Shown here piece by piece: positions 32,907 through 40,897 of a stretch of DNA of 53,511 nt. This DNA is from Dehalococcoidia bacterium (GTDB lineage Bacteria > Chloroflexota > Dehalococcoidia > GIF9 > AB-539-J10). Both the position numbers and the translations under genes were made by a program. A model generated the notes under the pieces. The model searched no databases. It had not been told where the DNA came from and saw only the letters and a list, made by a program, of their open reading frames with translations. The DNA is taken from assembly GCA_030602785.1 (NCBI GenBank), contig JAUVZB010000009.1, forward strand, positions 1 through 53,511. Reading direction: 5' to 3'. Position 1 is the first letter of the stretch. The number at the start of each line of letters is the position of its first letter.

Positions 32907-32951
32907 TTCTGAAGGGTGGTTGTTTCTGAAGGGTGGTTCTGAAGGGTGGTT
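32907..32951 (+). repeat. Triplicate 15-bp direct repeat
   Basis: Three copies of TTCTGAAGGGTGGTT at 32907-32921, 32924-32938 and 32937-32951, the last two overlapping by two bases. They lie in the 255-bp gap between the divergent DegV and lipoprotein genes. Confidence 0.8.
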
Positions 32952-33017
32952 GCCAGGTGGTCTGCGGTTCTGTCACCCTTCGGGCAGCCTGCCGGCCCGG
33001 CTTCGCGAGCGACATGC

Positions 33018-33023
33018 TACAAT
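33018..33023 (+). promoter_or_regulatory. Candidate extended -10 box of the lipoprotein gene
   Basis: TGCTACAAT 36 nt upstream of the ATG at 33060, with no clear -35 box. Confidence 0.3.
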
Positions 33024-33059
33024 GCCTCTCCCGCGCAACGCAGAACAGGAGTACGGTAG

Positions 33060-33881
33060 ATGAACTGGTTCCTCGCACACATGTGCCTGCTCTCGCTGAC
33101 AACCCTCATCGGAACAATGCCGCTGTTGGGATGTGACGGCGAGGTCAGCTTCACAACTGCCTCACTGAGCGAGGCAACGATGGCTACAGGCATCGACAGC
33201 GAAAGCAAGCCTGTCAGCGCAACCAACGTATTCGAGGCCAATACGCCTGAGATCTTCTGTTCCGTGAAGCTTCCCAACGCACCTTCGGACACCGAAGTCC
33301 TCTCGGAATGGGTATACATCAAAGGCGAACTCGAAGATGTGACCGACCACGTGATCGATTCGTTTCCCGTCGTCACCGACGGCACACGATACATCGAGTT
33401 CTCAATGACCCGCCCCGATAATGGGTGGCCCACCGGCGAATACGAGATGGTCCTCTATGTCGACGGCAAAGAGAAAGTCACGCTTCCGTTCACGGTCGGC
33501 GAGACATCCGATTCGTCCGCCACGACAGCCCCTTCCGCATCTCTCACCGGAGCCACCATGACGCTGGGCGTCGACAGCCAGTCCAGACCTTTGAATCCGA
33601 CTACGACGTTCTCAGTCGACACGCTCGAGATATTCTGCTCGGTACTGCTTAGCGATGCACCTGAGGGCACGAGCATTCTCTCTGAATGGTACTACGTGAG
33701 CGGCGAGCTTGAGGACGTCACAAACCTGCTGATTGATTCTGTCCCCCTGGCGGCCGATAGCACTCAGTACGTGCAGTTCTCGCTGACTATCCCGGACAAC
33801 GGATGGCCGGCGGGCGAGTACAAACTGGTTCTCTACCTCGACGGCGCAGAGGAGGTGTCCGTCCCCTTCACGGTCGAGTAG
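33060..33881 (+). CDS. Secreted lipoprotein with two tandem homologous domains (unknown function)
   Basis: A 273-residue protein. The N-terminal hydrophobic stretch ends in PLLGC, a lipobox, so it is probably a membrane-anchored extracellular lipoprotein. The rest is two copies of a ~110-residue domain (about 30-150 and 160-273). They share EIFCSV.LP.AP..T..LSEW.Y..GELEDVT..(V/L)IDS, then PDNGWP(T/A)GEY..VLY(V/L)DG and PFTV. The repeats look like beta-sandwich modules. One Cys per module is conserved in EIFCSV. No known family is recognised. It stands alone between divergent neighbours. Confidence 0.8.
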   Translation: MNWFLAHMCLLSLTTLIGTMPLLGCDGEVSFTTASLSEATMATGIDSESKPVSATNVFEANTPEIFCSVKLPNAPSDTEVLSEWVYIKGELEDVTDHVIDSFPVVTDGTRYIEFSMTRPDNGWPTGEYEMVLYVDGKEKVTLPFTVGETSDSSATTAPSASLTGATMTLGVDSQSRPLNPTTTFSVDTLEIFCSVLLSDAPEGTSILSEWYYVSGELEDVTNLLIDSVPLAADSTQYVQFSLTIPDNGWPAGEYKLVLYLDGAEEVSVPFTVE

Positions 33882-34198
33882 TAGGCAGGCATTCAGAAAG
33901 AGAGAGCAGTTGAACTGTTCCCGCTCTTCCATACTCCGGACTCCATTCCAGCGATGCCGGGCCAGCCTCAGAGGCTTCCCACGAAGCGTTCAGCGACTAC
34001 GTTGCATTGCACCGGCGCTGTGTCACACGGCATAATGGCCGTTCCCGAGGGGGTGTGCAGGCGGAAGCCATGCAGCGAGTACGACATGCGTATCGAGCGC
34101 AGGCACTATTCAGCCGACTCTCGCTTCAGCACCGTACTGCCCATCATCCACGCGGAGTACCACTCCACTGAGTCACAGTACACAGGGACTTCGCCGTT
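33882..34198. other. Intergenic region without a convincing gene
   Basis: 317 bp between the lipoprotein and the glycerate-kinase-like gene. A weak inverted repeat (GAGCAGTTGAAC...GTTCCCGCTC) near 33904-33930 may terminate the lipoprotein transcript. No ribosome-binding site supports the short open frame here. Confidence 0.4.
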
Positions 34199-35656
34199 AT
34201 GAGAATCAAGAACGCCCCTGACCTCGCATCGCACGGCAACACGGCCGGCAGAACGGCCCTGCTGGCGATACTCGAGGCAGGCCTCCAGTCTGCCGACCCA
34301 TACTGGAGCACAAGACTACTCGTACGCCTGGAGAACGGCAGGCTGGTGGTAGGTGGCAGCCAGTTCGAACCCGATGGAATAACCCGGCCGGGTGAAGATA
34401 CGTATGACCTGTCCGAACTCGGAAACATCTTCGTGTTCGGGGCAGGGAAAGGCATGCAGAGAGTCGCCAAAGCTATCGAGGACGTGCTGGGCGACAGACT
34501 CACCGGTGGGCACGTAATCGACAAGAAAGGGCATCCAATCATTCTCAAGAGGATCGGTGTCACCCTGGGAGGCCACCCGGTGCCGGAGGAGGATTGCGTC
34601 CGAGGGTGCGAGCGAATTCTCGAGATGACCCGCGGGCTCACGGCGAACGATCTCGTCTTCACCTGCGTTGGCAACGGTGTCTCTTCCACGCTCACCATGC
34701 CCGTGCCCTGTGTGACACTTGAAGACGTGAAGAACACCACGCACATCATGCAGATTGAGAAGGGAGCCCCCACAGAGGACCTCAACCCCGTGAGAAACCA
34801 TCTGGACATGATGAAAGGCGGAAGGATATCGCGGCGCATTCAGCCGGCAAGGGCGATTCACATCATCTCTATTGATCCGGGCAGCTACCACGAGTTGATG
34901 CACGAGAATTTCTGGCTGCACACACTCCCGGACTGCACGACATACCAGCAAGCCATCGATAATCTCAAGGAGTGGGGGGCATGGGACGAGGTGCCCGCAA
35001 GCGTACGCGAGTTCCTCTCCAGGGCCGACCCCGCGTACGACTCGGTCAAGGCGGACGAGTTCGAACGGATGCGTTTCCGCGTGTTTGGCGTGATGCCGGG
35101 TCCACGGCAGACCGCCAAACTGCCTGCAGCAATGAAGAAGGCGGAGGAACTCGGATTCAAGTCCTGTCTACTCGCGGAGGAGGTGCGAGCCGTCGAAGCG
35201 AGCCAGGCCGGCTTCTACCTGGCAGAGATATCGCGAACCATCGAACTGAGGGGGCAGCCGTTCGAACCACCGTGCGCGCTCTTCACAAGCGGTGAGCTTG
35301 TGGTAACCGTGGGCAAGTCAGCAGGTATCGGCGGCAGAAACCAGGAATTCTCCGTGGCCGCTGCCACCCGGATTGCCGGCAGCCCTGGCATCGTCATGGC
35401 TTCAGTCGACACCGACGGGACGGACGGCCCCGGCGCGCAGTTCACCACCGGCATGGAGGAGATGCCCTGCCTTGCAGGAGGCATCGTGGACGGTCTCACT
35501 CTGCAGGAGGCAGCCGGGGCAGGAGTAGACCTCCAGGCAGCACTCAAGACACACGACACTGGCACGGCACTGTGGAAGCTCAACAGCGGGATAGTCGCCG
35601 AGCCGAATATCAGTCTGAACGATCTCACCGTATCGCTCATTCTGCGACGTCGCTAA
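34199..35656 (+). CDS. Glycerate 2-kinase-like protein (MOFRL/GckA family)
   Basis: A 485-residue member of the type-II glycerate kinase family, which makes 2-phosphoglycerate. The N-terminal DUF4147-type domain has VFGAGKGMQRVAKAIED, and the C-terminal MOFRL domain has GGRNQEFSVAAA and ASVDTDGTDGPGAQ. The usual glycine/serine-rich S-G-G-(G)-S-S-L loop of the first domain reads CVGNGVSSTLTMP here, so the substrate or activity may differ. It is followed 26 nt later by an enolase-like gene, which would suit a 2-phosphoglycerate route. Confidence 0.82.
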   Translation: MRIKNAPDLASHGNTAGRTALLAILEAGLQSADPYWSTRLLVRLENGRLVVGGSQFEPDGITRPGEDTYDLSELGNIFVFGAGKGMQRVAKAIEDVLGDRLTGGHVIDKKGHPIILKRIGVTLGGHPVPEEDCVRGCERILEMTRGLTANDLVFTCVGNGVSSTLTMPVPCVTLEDVKNTTHIMQIEKGAPTEDLNPVRNHLDMMKGGRISRRIQPARAIHIISIDPGSYHELMHENFWLHTLPDCTTYQQAIDNLKEWGAWDEVPASVREFLSRADPAYDSVKADEFERMRFRVFGVMPGPRQTAKLPAAMKKAEELGFKSCLLAEEVRAVEASQAGFYLAEISRTIELRGQPFEPPCALFTSGELVVTVGKSAGIGGRNQEFSVAAATRIAGSPGIVMASVDTDGTDGPGAQFTTGMEEMPCLAGGIVDGLTLQEAAGAGVDLQAALKTHDTGTALWKLNSGIVAEPNISLNDLTVSLILRRR

Positions 35657-35682
35657 CCAGCAAGGAGAAGAGAGGCTCACCG

Positions 35683-36957
35683 ATGCACGACGGTTCCATA
35701 ATCAAGTCAGTCACTGCACTGCAGTCCTGGAGCTGGAGAGGGCACCCGGCAATCGAGGCACGAGTCACGACCCGAAATGGCGCTCTTGGCGTCGCCCAGG
35801 TGCAGGCAGGAACGTCCGTGGGGCAGTACGAGGTGCACTTCATCCATGACGGCGGCCCCAGATGGGGCGGCTACGGGGTGCAGAAGGCCGTCGGCATCGT
35901 CAAGGACACCATCGCTCCGGCCCTCGTCGGGATGGACACGACGCGGCAACGCGAAGTGGACTTCCGAATGATTGAGATGGACGGCACGCCGAACAAGTCG
36001 AAGCTGGGCGGAAACACCATCGCCGCCGTCTCGGCGGCGGTTCTCAAGGCAGCGGCGGCCAGCCTGGGATTGCCCCTCTATCGCCATATCGGAGGCGACG
36101 ATGCGTGTCTCATGCCGACTCCGGGAGTGCTGGCCGTGCTTGGACCGAAGCGGTACGGAGGAGGCGAAAGGGGGGGCGAGAAGCCAACCTATTCCTTCTA
36201 CTGCCACGGATACCCGACGTTCTTCGACGCCTCTCACGCCTGCTGGCAGGTCCGGAAGGCATTCCGGGAGGTCATGCTCGAGAAGAAGGGGCTCAGCACA
36301 TTCAGAATCGACCGCCTCTTCATCGACCAGGAGGGCGTCTTCGAGCACGATCGCGAGATATGGGCGCTCATGAAGGAAGCCATCGGGCGCTCCGGCAATG
36401 AGGGCAGGATAGGCATACAGGTGGATATCGCCGCCGCTTGCTACTACGACAAGGAAACGCGACTGTACAAGGGTCTCTACTCGCGCGAGGACAAGACCCG
36501 TGACGACATGATTGCGTTGTACCGCGACATGGTCAAGGAGTACCCATTCGTGATTCTCGAGGACCCGCTTGACGAGGACGACTACGAGGGCCACGCGATT
36601 CTGACACGGGAACTCGGCGTCCAGATAGTGGGCGACGACCTCTTCACCACCAGTCCAGCGAGACTTCAACGCGGCATCGACATCGGTGCGGCCAACTGCG
36701 TCCTCCTCAAAGTCAACCAGGTAGGCAGCATCACCGAGGCCTTCGACATGGTCGACCTTGCCTACCGGAACGGATATGCCGTCATGCCCTGCAGCAGCAG
36801 GGGTGAGGGAGCCGATATTGCCGACTATGCGGTTGGCCTGGGCACAGGCCACATGAGGGAGGGCGGACTGGACGAGGCCACGACTCGCCTCCTGGAGATT
36901 GAGGAGGAGTTGGGAAGCCAGGCAAGGTTCCTCGGCAGAAAGGGCTTCAAGCCGTAG
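35683..36957 (+). CDS. Enolase-family paralogue with altered active site
   Basis: A 424-residue protein that aligns with classical enolase along its length: VQAGTSVGQYE (for PSGASTGxxE), MDGTPNKSKLGGN, LEDPLDEDD, VGDDLFTTSP, KVNQVGSITEA, and RLLEIEEELG at the end. The metal ligands D248, E293 and D318 and the general-base K343 are kept. The catalytic-loop histidine of VSHRSGE is replaced (PCSSRGEG, Ser371 at the His position), the NGGxHA loop is missing, and the late substrate lysine appears as Arg392. It is therefore unlikely to be the housekeeping enolase. AAGGAG precedes the start at 35683. Confidence 0.82.
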   Translation: MHDGSIIKSVTALQSWSWRGHPAIEARVTTRNGALGVAQVQAGTSVGQYEVHFIHDGGPRWGGYGVQKAVGIVKDTIAPALVGMDTTRQREVDFRMIEMDGTPNKSKLGGNTIAAVSAAVLKAAAASLGLPLYRHIGGDDACLMPTPGVLAVLGPKRYGGGERGGEKPTYSFYCHGYPTFFDASHACWQVRKAFREVMLEKKGLSTFRIDRLFIDQEGVFEHDREIWALMKEAIGRSGNEGRIGIQVDIAAACYYDKETRLYKGLYSREDKTRDDMIALYRDMVKEYPFVILEDPLDEDDYEGHAILTRELGVQIVGDDLFTTSPARLQRGIDIGAANCVLLKVNQVGSITEAFDMVDLAYRNGYAVMPCSSRGEGADIADYAVGLGTGHMREGGLDEATTRLLEIEEELGSQARFLGRKGFKP

Positions 36958-37013
36958 CAGCCGCGGGGAGAACTGACGGCTACATCGCCGGAGTGACAGC
37001 CTCGGGACACACC

Positions 37014-37103
37014 ATGACAATCCTCCAGGAAGTGACGGTTGTTGCCGTCTCTGGCCTTGTGCTCCTGCCACTCGCGGCGTGGTCATTCGGCAAGCAGGAG
37101 TAG
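37014..37103 (+). CDS. Possible 29-residue single-membrane-span peptide
   Basis: MTILQEVTVVAVSGLVLLPL followed by AAWSFGKQE and TAG at 37101-37103. The middle is one hydrophobic span. A GTG at 36993 could extend it by seven codons. There is no clear ribosome-binding site, so this is tentative. It lies in the 285-bp gap between the enolase-like and flavoprotein genes, which otherwise shows nothing. Confidence 0.2.
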   Translation: MTILQEVTVVAVSGLVLLPLAAWSFGKQE

Positions 37104-37242
37104 GGCGACTCTCTTTCATACAGCCACGGCCGACTACGCCTTTGCCTGGAGCGGAGCCAGCCCAGGTACACACTTGCTGCTCCAGGCGAGGTAGGATTCC
37201 CTGGCAGGCAGCAACTCCGGAATGCAGTGCAGGGGGGCCGAA

Positions 37243-38697
37243 ATGCGTTCACCGAACCCGGAGACCAAGACAACAACAGAGCCGGAAGACCACGTGGAGC
37301 ACTGGGATGAGGTCGCAGATGTTGTCGTGGTCGGCAGCGGGTTCGCCGGCCTTACGGCGGCGATAGAGGCACACAATGCCGGTGCCTCAGTAATCATCCT
37401 CGAAAAGATGAAGGCTCCCGGAGGAAACTCAATCATCAGTGATGGCTGCATTGCTGCGGCGGCTACTCCGATGCAGCAGAAGGCTGGAATCAAAGACTCA
37501 GCCGAGCTCATGTATTCCGACATGCTCAAGGCAGGTCTGGGGCTCAACCATCCCGACCTGGTCCGTGAAGTCGTGGCAAGGTCATACGAAGCCCTGCAGT
37601 GGTCGATAGACTACCTTGGCGTGGAGTATCTGGACAGGGTGGACCAGTTTGGCGGCCATACTGTGCCTCGCTGTCTCACCGCACTCAATGTGTCCGGTGC
37701 AACAATCATCAGACAGCAGATATCCAAACTGCGAGAGCTTGGAATAGAGGTCCGGCTGCAGATGTGTCTCAAGACCTTCGTCAGGAATGCTGACGGCCGG
37801 GTGTGTGGAGTGGTTGTGCGTGAGGGGTATGACCACGAGGATTCATCCGGAGGCACGGACAGATACATCAAGGCCACGAAGGCGGTTGTCCTGGCCACAG
37901 GCGGTTTCGGAAGCGACATAGCCTTCAGGATGGCCCAGGACCCTCGCCTGACTGAGAAGATAGACAGCACGAACAAGCCATTCGCTACTGCAGAGGCCAT
38001 GGTGGAAGCCCTCAAGATCGAGGCCAACCCCGTTCACCTCTCGCACATACAGCTTGGCCCATGGGCCTGTCCTGACGAAAGAGGCTATGGCGTGGGACCA
38101 ATCTTCTCGGAGTACATCGTGTTTCTCTATGGCATAGTCGTGGACGCAGTCAACGCCAGGCGAATCGCCAACGAACTGGCAGATAGGAAGACCCTGTCCG
38201 ACGCCATCCTCAATACCGGCCAGCCGTGCATCGCTCTCGCCGACAGCAAAGCGGTTGAGCAATCCGGCTGGAGCATTGACTCGTGTCTCAAGAAAGGCGT
38301 AGTGAAGCAGTTCAATCAGCTGGATGAACTTGCCTCATTCTATGGACTACCCCCGGCAGCGCTTGAGGCTACCGTCGAACAACACAACACCTGTGTCGAA
38401 GGGAAACTCGACCGGGACTTCGGCAGGCCCATTCCACCTGATGCATCTCCAATGACACATCCCCCGTTCTTCGGGATGCGTTTGTGGCCGAAGGTTCACC
38501 ACACAATGGGCGGAGTTCAAATCAATGTCAGGGCACAGGTAATCAACCTCGAGGGACATCCCATCAGAGGGTTGTATGCAGCGGGAGAAGTGACGGGGGG
38601 AGTTCATGGCGCCTGCCGTCTCGGCAGCTGCGCAATCACGGACTGTCTCGTGTTCGGCCGCATTGCCGGGCGCAACGCCGCCGCCGAAAGGCCATGA
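37243..38697 (+). CDS. FAD-binding fumarate reductase/3-ketosteroid dehydrogenase-type flavoprotein
   Basis: A 484-residue soluble flavoprotein. The FAD Rossmann motif VVVVGSGFAGLTAAIEA starts near residue 27, with the family's EKMKAPGGNSIISDGCIA. The C-terminal half has KVHHTMGGVQIN and GLYAAGEVTGGVHGACRLGS, which include the substrate-binding His and Arg of fumarate/urocanate-reductase-like enzymes. No haem-binding CxxCH or membrane segment is present. GGGGGG lies just before 37243. It probably reduces or dehydrogenates a C=C bond next to a carboxylate, but the substrate is unknown. Confidence 0.85.
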   Translation: MRSPNPETKTTTEPEDHVEHWDEVADVVVVGSGFAGLTAAIEAHNAGASVIILEKMKAPGGNSIISDGCIAAAATPMQQKAGIKDSAELMYSDMLKAGLGLNHPDLVREVVARSYEALQWSIDYLGVEYLDRVDQFGGHTVPRCLTALNVSGATIIRQQISKLRELGIEVRLQMCLKTFVRNADGRVCGVVVREGYDHEDSSGGTDRYIKATKAVVLATGGFGSDIAFRMAQDPRLTEKIDSTNKPFATAEAMVEALKIEANPVHLSHIQLGPWACPDERGYGVGPIFSEYIVFLYGIVVDAVNARRIANELADRKTLSDAILNTGQPCIALADSKAVEQSGWSIDSCLKKGVVKQFNQLDELASFYGLPPAALEATVEQHNTCVEGKLDRDFGRPIPPDASPMTHPPFFGMRLWPKVHHTMGGVQINVRAQVINLEGHPIRGLYAAGEVTGGVHGACRLGSCAITDCLVFGRIAGRNAAAERP

Positions 38698-38751
38698 CGC
38701 CGAGGCTATCGCCGCCGCGGCTTCTCCGCACTCAGACCAGGATGGCCAACT

Positions 38752-38997
38752 TCAAACCCGAAGCACAATCTGCTGCGGGTCTGCTTTCTCCACCAGCAGG
38801 TTGATGCCATCCACCCTGATCTCACTCTGCTCTCTGGGAAAGAACAGATTCCAGGCAAACCCCCGATAGAAGAACTCCCACTTTTTCTGCACGATAGAAT
38901 ATATCTTATCCGACGGCATGCCGGCGTAGATGATGTGGTCTTTGCCCGTCCCCAGGTGATAGCTGTCGCCCACTGATAAGACAACCGTACTGTTCAT
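38752..38997 (-). CDS. Small hypothetical protein (81 aa)
   Basis: An 81-residue protein, rich in beta-prone segments (STVVLSVGDSYHLGTGKDHI, AWNLFFPREQSEIRVDGINL), without signal peptide or membrane span. A very strong AGGAGGAG ribosome-binding site sits right before the ATG at 38997, which supports a real gene. No family is recognised. It runs opposite to the flavoprotein gene and is 286 bp from the next plus-strand gene. Confidence 0.6.
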   Translation of the reverse strand: MNSTVVLSVGDSYHLGTGKDHIIYAGMPSDKIYSIVQKKWEFFYRGFAWNLFFPREQSEIRVDGINLLVEKADPQQIVLRV

Positions 38998-39283
38998 GTT
39001 CTCCTCCTGTTCCTGTGGGCACCTGCCCGTCGACCATCCAGTCTACGCGTCCGCAATTCTCCTCGCTACAGGAGGGAACCACGGGAGTCTCCGAATGCCC
39101 CGTCGGTAATCAGGCCGGGATGCATCTGGACCACTGCACGAACACCTGCATGTCTAACCTCCCGTATGCGAGATTGGACTTCAGGCCAGAAGCTATTGCC
39201 GACAGTGGCAAGCGTTGATTCGTGCACAGGCATGCTACGCTTTCGACAGCGGTGGAGTCTTTCTACCCTGCTGGAGGTTAGCT

Positions 39284-40081
39284 ATGAGCCAGTCTACTGT
39301 CAAACCATCGGTGCACAAAGTCGGCTTCATAACGCCGCCCGGCTGGTTCGACATATCGCCAACCGAGTTCCTGCGTATCGCCCCGAAGAACACAATCGTG
39401 ATGCAGACAGTCATGCGACCCCACACATTCGGCTACAGTGTGGACGAGTTTCTTGCTGCAGAACCTGAGTTGACTGCATGCGCGAATTCCCTGTCGGCAG
39501 CCGGAGCGGATGTCATGGCACAGTTCGGGTACCCCTTCTCGTTCGTACATGGATGGGACGGCGCCCAGCAAGTACAGCAGCGAATCCAGAGCAGCTCCGC
39601 CACACCCTTCGTGATGATGGGGGTGGAAGTGGTGCATGCGCTCAGACACCTCGGGTGCCGCTCGATAGCGGTCGCCACCACGTACTACTCCGCAAAGATG
39701 GCGAATCTGCTCACCGCATACCTGGCAGAGGCGGGGCAGAACATTGCGCTCGCTGAGAACTGGGAATCACTGGGTATGGCAACAGGTACAGACTCGGATG
39801 TATTTGTCGGAGAGGACGAATTGGACCCTATGGATTGGCAGACTCCAGTACACGCAGTTGAGAAAGCGGTCAGGGCTGTCTCACAGAACGCTCCTGATGC
39901 AGACTGCATTCTGGTTACCGGCGGGGGCATGAGGTTGCTGCATATCGCTGAAAGACTGGAGAAGGAAGTAGAGAGACCCATTGTTGCAGGAGATTTGGCC
40001 CTGTACTGGGGATTCCTTCGACGTCTGGGCATTAAGGAAGGCGTCAGAGGACAAGGGAAGTTGCTGGCTACTCTAGTCTAG
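39284..40081 (+). CDS. Asp/Glu-racemase-fold protein (maleate isomerase/arylmalonate decarboxylase-like) lacking both catalytic Cys
   Basis: A 265-residue protein beginning with VGFITPPGW, resembling the maleate cis-trans isomerase/arylmalonate decarboxylase branch of the Asp/Glu racemase superfamily. GVEVVHALRHLGCRSIAVATTYYS and DADCILVTGGGMRLLHIAERLEKEVERPIV are typical blocks. In that family, each half contributes a catalytic Cys. Here the first (normally in a CTSGS-type turn) reads FGYPFS and the second (SCTxxR-type) reads VTGGGMR. Both cysteines are absent; C208 is four residues too early. GGAGG precedes the start. Different chemistry or a binding role is likely. Confidence 0.78.
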   Translation: MSQSTVKPSVHKVGFITPPGWFDISPTEFLRIAPKNTIVMQTVMRPHTFGYSVDEFLAAEPELTACANSLSAAGADVMAQFGYPFSFVHGWDGAQQVQQRIQSSSATPFVMMGVEVVHALRHLGCRSIAVATTYYSAKMANLLTAYLAEAGQNIALAENWESLGMATGTDSDVFVGEDELDPMDWQTPVHAVEKAVRAVSQNAPDADCILVTGGGMRLLHIAERLEKEVERPIVAGDLALYWGFLRRLGIKEGVRGQGKLLATLV

Positions 40082-40117
40082 TTGACTCTCCCGAAATCCC
40101 TGAATTCTGTTTCTCAT

Positions 40118-40711
40118 TCACAATAGAGAAGCCAACCTTCTCCCGAGGGCTTCTGCCTGCTCAAGGACTTGCGGATATTCCCTTACTTTTCCCTTATGAA
40201 AAATGCCAAGCACCGGCAATTCGTCGACGACCTCATAACCTAGAGCTTCAACAGAACGGCGCATGGTCTCCAGCGTCAAGTCCATCCCCCCCTCTGCACG
40301 AGTAGCTTGCTCACCGACAACAGCGATTATCGCTTTTCGACCCTGGCCTGCCAAATGGCTGGACCACTGTCCTGGACGTTCATCACTGAAGTGGTAGAAA
40401 GAGTACAGACGGTCTATGAATGATTTCGTGAGAGCGGTCACATTGTAGCTATATATGGGTGATATCAATATCATTCCGCCGGCTTCCCGGATCTTCGGAT
40501 ATATGAGCTGCATTCCATCTTGAAGTCCTGTGCATTCTTTATCCTTGCGACATCGCTCACAAGCAATACACGGTTGGAACTGATACTCTCGCAGCTGAAT
40601 CTCCTCGGTGGCAACGCCCTCATCACTTGCTCCCTTGAGCAACCGCTGCAGCAATATGTCCGAGTTGCCACCCTTGCGGGGGCTACCCCCTATACCCAGT
40701 ATCTTCTTCAT
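40118..40711 (-). CDS. NADPH-dependent FMN reductase/flavodoxin-fold iron-sulfur-type protein
   Basis: A 197-residue flavodoxin-like oxidoreductase: FMN phosphate loop GGSPRKGGNSDILL, cysteine pair CIACERCRKDKECTG typical of iron-sulfur flavoprotein-type NAD(P)H:FMN reductases, and SPIYSYNVTALTKSFIDRLYSF contacting FMN. The start at 40711 has AGGA upstream. Proteins of this kind pass electrons to quinones, nitro compounds or ferric iron, and the partner here is unknown. Confidence 0.88.
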   Translation of the reverse strand: MKKILGIGGSPRKGGNSDILLQRLLKGASDEGVATEEIQLREYQFQPCIACERCRKDKECTGLQDGMQLIYPKIREAGGMILISPIYSYNVTALTKSFIDRLYSFYHFSDERPGQWSSHLAGQGRKAIIAVVGEQATRAEGGMDLTLETMRRSVEALGYEVVDELPVLGIFHKGKVREYPQVLEQAEALGRRLASLL

Positions 40712-40747
40712 CGTTGTCCTCGCTTCCATGGCATATCGTAAGACAAA

Positions 40748-40784
40748 GCCCCCAAGCCTTTCAATTCACTTTCAGACTGGGGGC
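40748..40784 (-). other. Inverted repeat GCCCCC/GGGGGC
   Basis: Arms at 40748-40753 and 40779-40784 in the short gap upstream of the FMN reductase gene. A second small hairpin (GCAGAT/ATCTGC, 40783-40800) abuts it. They could be a regulatory or attenuator structure, but this is speculative. Confidence 0.3.
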
Positions 40785-40852
40785 AGATTGTCTCATCTGC
40801 AGAAACCGACGGTCAATCCCCGTTCGGCAGGGCTCTCAAGGACTTTGAACAG

Positions 40853-40882
40853 CAACACCTCGATATTGCTATCGAGGTGTTG
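40853..40882 (-). terminator. Strong hairpin, probable terminator of the MDR reductase gene
   Basis: A perfect 13-bp stem (CAACACCTCGATA paired with TATCGAGGTGTTG) with a 4-nt loop, 16 nt past the stop codon at 40898. The following bases on the minus strand (CTGTTC) are only mildly T-rich. Confidence 0.5.
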
Positions 40883-40897
40883 TTAGAACCAAAGAAG

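Noticed and set aside
35683-36957. Enolase-like gene as the missing PEP mutase of a phosphonate pathway
   Set aside because: PEP mutase belongs to the isocitrate-lyase superfamily; this protein aligns with enolase along its whole length.
35707-37173. 488-codon minus-strand frame opposite the enolase-like gene
   Set aside because: The plus strand encodes a coherent enolase-family protein with correct start signals; the minus-strand product shows no motif.
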